Shown: in pieces, positions 6,224 through 7,939 of the stretch
How the letters are laid out: each line of letters begins with the position of its first letter
Numbering within the stretch: the first letter of the stretch is position 1
Assembly (NCBI GenBank): GCA_021787775.1
Contig: JAJYLK010000045.1
Location: forward strand, 1 to 7,939
Source: Actinomycetes bacterium
GTDB taxonomy: Bacteria > Actinomycetota > Thermoleophilia > BMS3ABIN01
Length of the DNA: 7,939 nucleotides
Direction: 5' to 3'
Notes under the pieces: model-generated
Seen by the model: only the letters and a program-made list of their open reading frames with translations
Database searches by the model: none
Told to the model about the DNA's origin: nothing
Made by a program: the position numbers and the translations under genes

Positions 6224-7939
6224 ATGCAGAACCGGGGAACCAGCACTACGGAATGCGGCGGCCTTTGCGCCGATGCCGCCTTGTGCGCGATGGACGCATC
6301 TGTCCATGAGGCCGGCATGACGACAGTCTTTGACCGCTACGAGAGCCAGCAGCCCCGGTGCAAGCATGGTCTTCAGGGAACCTGCTGCGTTCTGTGCGCC
6401 AACGGACCCTGCCGGATCACGGCCAAATCGCCCGCTGGGGTCTGCGGCGCCTCGCCCGACCTGATTGTAGCGCGCAACCTGCTGCAAAAAGCCGCCATCG
6501 GCACGGCCGGAAACACGTACCACGCCGAGAACGCCGCCCGGGCCCTGCTTGCCGCCGCTGGAGATGATTGCGCTTTCACCGTCAGGGACGTCTCCCGGCT
6601 TGAGTCGCTGGCATCGGCGCTGGGGATCGACGCCAGCCGGCCGGCGTCCATCCTGGCTCGCGAAGTTGCTGAATTTTTCATCCACGAGCTCAACAAGCCC
6701 GACACCGAGGAGCTGGCGCTGGTGGAGGCGCTGGCCCCCGCCGGGCGGGTGGCAGTCTGGCGCAAGCTGGGCATCATGCCCGGCGGCGTCAATTCCGAGA
6801 TCCGCACCGCCCTGGTCAAATGCATGACCAGCGTCAACAACGATCCGGTCGACCTGCTGCTGACGGCGATGAAGCTCTCCATTGCCAATGCCTATGCCGG
6901 CCTGCATGCCATCAACCGGCTTCAGGACATAATCCTGGGGGGCGCCGTCATCGGTGACTCCTCCACCAACCTGGGAGTGCTCGATCCCTCCACTGTGAAC
7001 ATCGTCGCCCACGGCCACCAGCCACTGCTGGCTTCGCTGGTAGCAGAGCTCGCGGCCAGCGAGGAGTTCGGGCGGATGGCGGGCGCGGCAGGTGCCGCCG
7101 GCATCAAGGTCTATGGCTCCATGTGCGAAGGCCAGGAGCTGTTTCAGCGCGGCGGCGCTTTCGCCGGCCAGCTGGGCAACTGGCTGCACCAGGAATTCGC
7201 CCTCGGCACCGGCGCCATAGATCTGGTGATGATGGACTACAACTGCTCGATCCCTTCGCTGCCGGAATACGCCGCGCGCTTCGCCACCAGGCTGGTCACT
7301 ACCGATCAGGCGGTGAGGATGAGCGGCGTCGAGCGCCTGGAGCATACGCCGCAGACCGCGGCTGACACCGCCCGGGAAATCCTCGAGCGCGCTGTGGCCG
7401 CCTTCGCCGAACGCGGCAAGGTCGCCATCCCGCAGGAGAGCCAAAACAGCATCGCCGGCTTTTCCACTGAATCGGTGGTCGCTGCGCTGGGAGGCAGCGT
7501 CCAGCTGCTGGTGGACGCGATCGCCTCCGGCAGCATCCGGGGCATCGCCGCCGTCGTCGGCTGCACCACCGCCGGCCCGGAGGCGCGCGGCTGCAACATC
7601 ATCAAGATCGCGGAGCGGCTGATCAGCAGCGATATCCTGGTTGTGACCGGCGGCTGCACCAGCTCGACGCTGCAGAACGCCGGTTTTACCGGGCCGGATG
7701 CCGCCGCCCTTGCTGGCCCCGGCCTGCGTGCCGTCTGCGATTCCCTGGGAGTGCCACCGGTGCTGTCATTCGGTTCCTGTACCGACATCGGCCGTATCGC
7801 TGACGTCGCCGCAGCTGTGGCCGGTATGCTCGGCGTGGACACAGCCGAGCTGCCGGTGGCGGTCTCGGCGCCCGAATGGCTGGAGCAAAAAGCGGTGGCC
7901 GATGCCTTCTTCTCGGTGGCGTATGGCCTCTTCACCCAT
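6224..7939 (+). CDS. cooS: Anaerobic Ni-Fe carbon monoxide dehydrogenase catalytic subunit (CooS), C-terminus cut by right edge
   Basis: CooS oxidises CO to CO2, or runs the reverse, at a Ni-Fe-S C-cluster; it is a cytoplasmic homodimer that passes electrons to partner proteins. The open frame has 572 codons and no stop; about 50-70 residues are missing. The D- and B-cluster cysteines are C46, C54, C55, C58, C63 and C74 (RCKHGLQGTCCVLCANGPCRI, then VCGAS). C-cluster ligands are all recognisable: AHGHQP (262-267), C301 (SMCEGQE), C341 (MDYNCSIPS), C447 (VVGCTT), C478 (TGGCTS) and C519 (FGSCTD). The catalytic-type lysine K556 is in PEWLEQKAVA. By contrast the catalytic His93 position of the Carboxydothermus enzyme reads Asn97, and the His99 and His102 positions read Asn103 and Arg106. 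Three extra cysteines (11, 15, 21) precede the cluster motif. Being monofunctional CooS or the CODH subunit of an acetyl-CoA synthase complex cannot be told apart, because downstream genes are outside the window. Confidence 0.95.
   Translation, partial: MQNRGTSTTECGGLCADAALCAMDASVHEAGMTTVFDRYESQQPRCKHGLQGTCCVLCANGPCRITAKSPAGVCGASPDLIVARNLLQKAAIGTAGNTYHAENAARALLAAAGDDCAFTVRDVSRLESLASALGIDASRPASILAREVAEFFIHELNKPDTEELALVEALAPAGRVAVWRKLGIMPGGVNSEIRTALVKCMTSVNNDPVDLLLTAMKLSIANAYAGLHAINRLQDIILGGAVIGDSSTNLGVLDPSTVNIVAHGHQPLLASLVAELAASEEFGRMAGAAGAAGIKVYGSMCEGQELFQRGGAFAGQLGNWLHQEFALGTGAIDLVMMDYNCSIPSLPEYAARFATRLVTTDQAVRMSGVERLEHTPQTAADTAREILERAVAAFAERGKVAIPQESQNSIAGFSTESVVAALGGSVQLLVDAIASGSIRGIAAVVGCTTAGPEARGCNIIKIAERLISSDILVVTGGCTSSTLQNAGFTGPDAAALAGPGLRAVCDSLGVPPVLSFGSCTDIGRIADVAAAVAGMLGVDTAELPVAVSAPEWLEQKAVADAFFSVAYGLFTH

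Noticed and set aside
6140..7444. A 434-codon open frame on the minus strand opposite cooS
   Set aside because: It is antisense to a clear CooS, its composition (Gly, Ala, Asp, His, Gln rich, no motif) is that of a GC-rich shadow frame, and it would run through the cooS promoter.
7306..7935. A 209-codon minus-strand frame at the right end
   Set aside because: Low-complexity Ser/Ala/Thr/Arg translation opposite well-conserved CooS motifs; a shadow frame.

Overview
The window is a GC-rich bacterial chromosome segment with seven tightly packed genes on the minus strand and one divergent gene on the plus strand. The minus-strand genes, in transcription order from right to left, are: a Cys-containing winged-helix regulator, miaA, dapF, dapL, hflX, a DUF4389 membrane protein, and the start of a PEBP-family lipoprotein cut by the left edge. 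On the plus strand a nickel-iron CO dehydrogenase catalytic subunit (cooS) begins at 6224 and runs off the right edge. No RNA gene, CRISPR array, transposase or phage gene was seen. No gene-free gap exceeds 300 bases; the largest are 2244-2380, 6057-6223 and 894-995.

Organism: CooS implies an anaerobe. DapL beside DapF implies lysine and meso-diaminopimelate synthesis by the aminotransferase shortcut. Together with the miaA-dapF-hflX gene order and a DUF4389 protein, this suggests a deep anaerobic actinobacterial lineage, or possibly a Chloroflexota-like one. The assignment is an inference from gene content and is of low confidence.

Layout: the regulator overlaps miaA by 31 nt; miaA and dapF are 24 nt apart; dapF and dapL are 2 nt apart. 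The regulator-miaA-dapF-dapL group therefore looks like one transcript, with hflX after a 137-nt gap. That gap holds a perfect inverted repeat with two 24-nt arms (2286-2378), probably a dispersed palindromic or MITE-like element. A further 102-nt gap separates hflX from the DUF4389 gene, which overlaps the lipoprotein gene by 4 nt (GTGA).

The most interesting part is the 167-nt divergent region between the regulator and cooS. It holds a perfect 12-4-12 palindrome (6117-6144) sitting on the TTGACA -35 box of a good cooS promoter, and also on the likely -35 of the leftward regulator promoter. The regulator has four C-terminal cysteines with SufR-like spacing for the first pair. This suggests a metal-, Fe-S- or redox-sensing switch controlling cooS, itself and perhaps the downstream housekeeping operon. 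CooS keeps all cluster ligands that can be checked but has Asn where the characterised enzyme has the catalytic His93.
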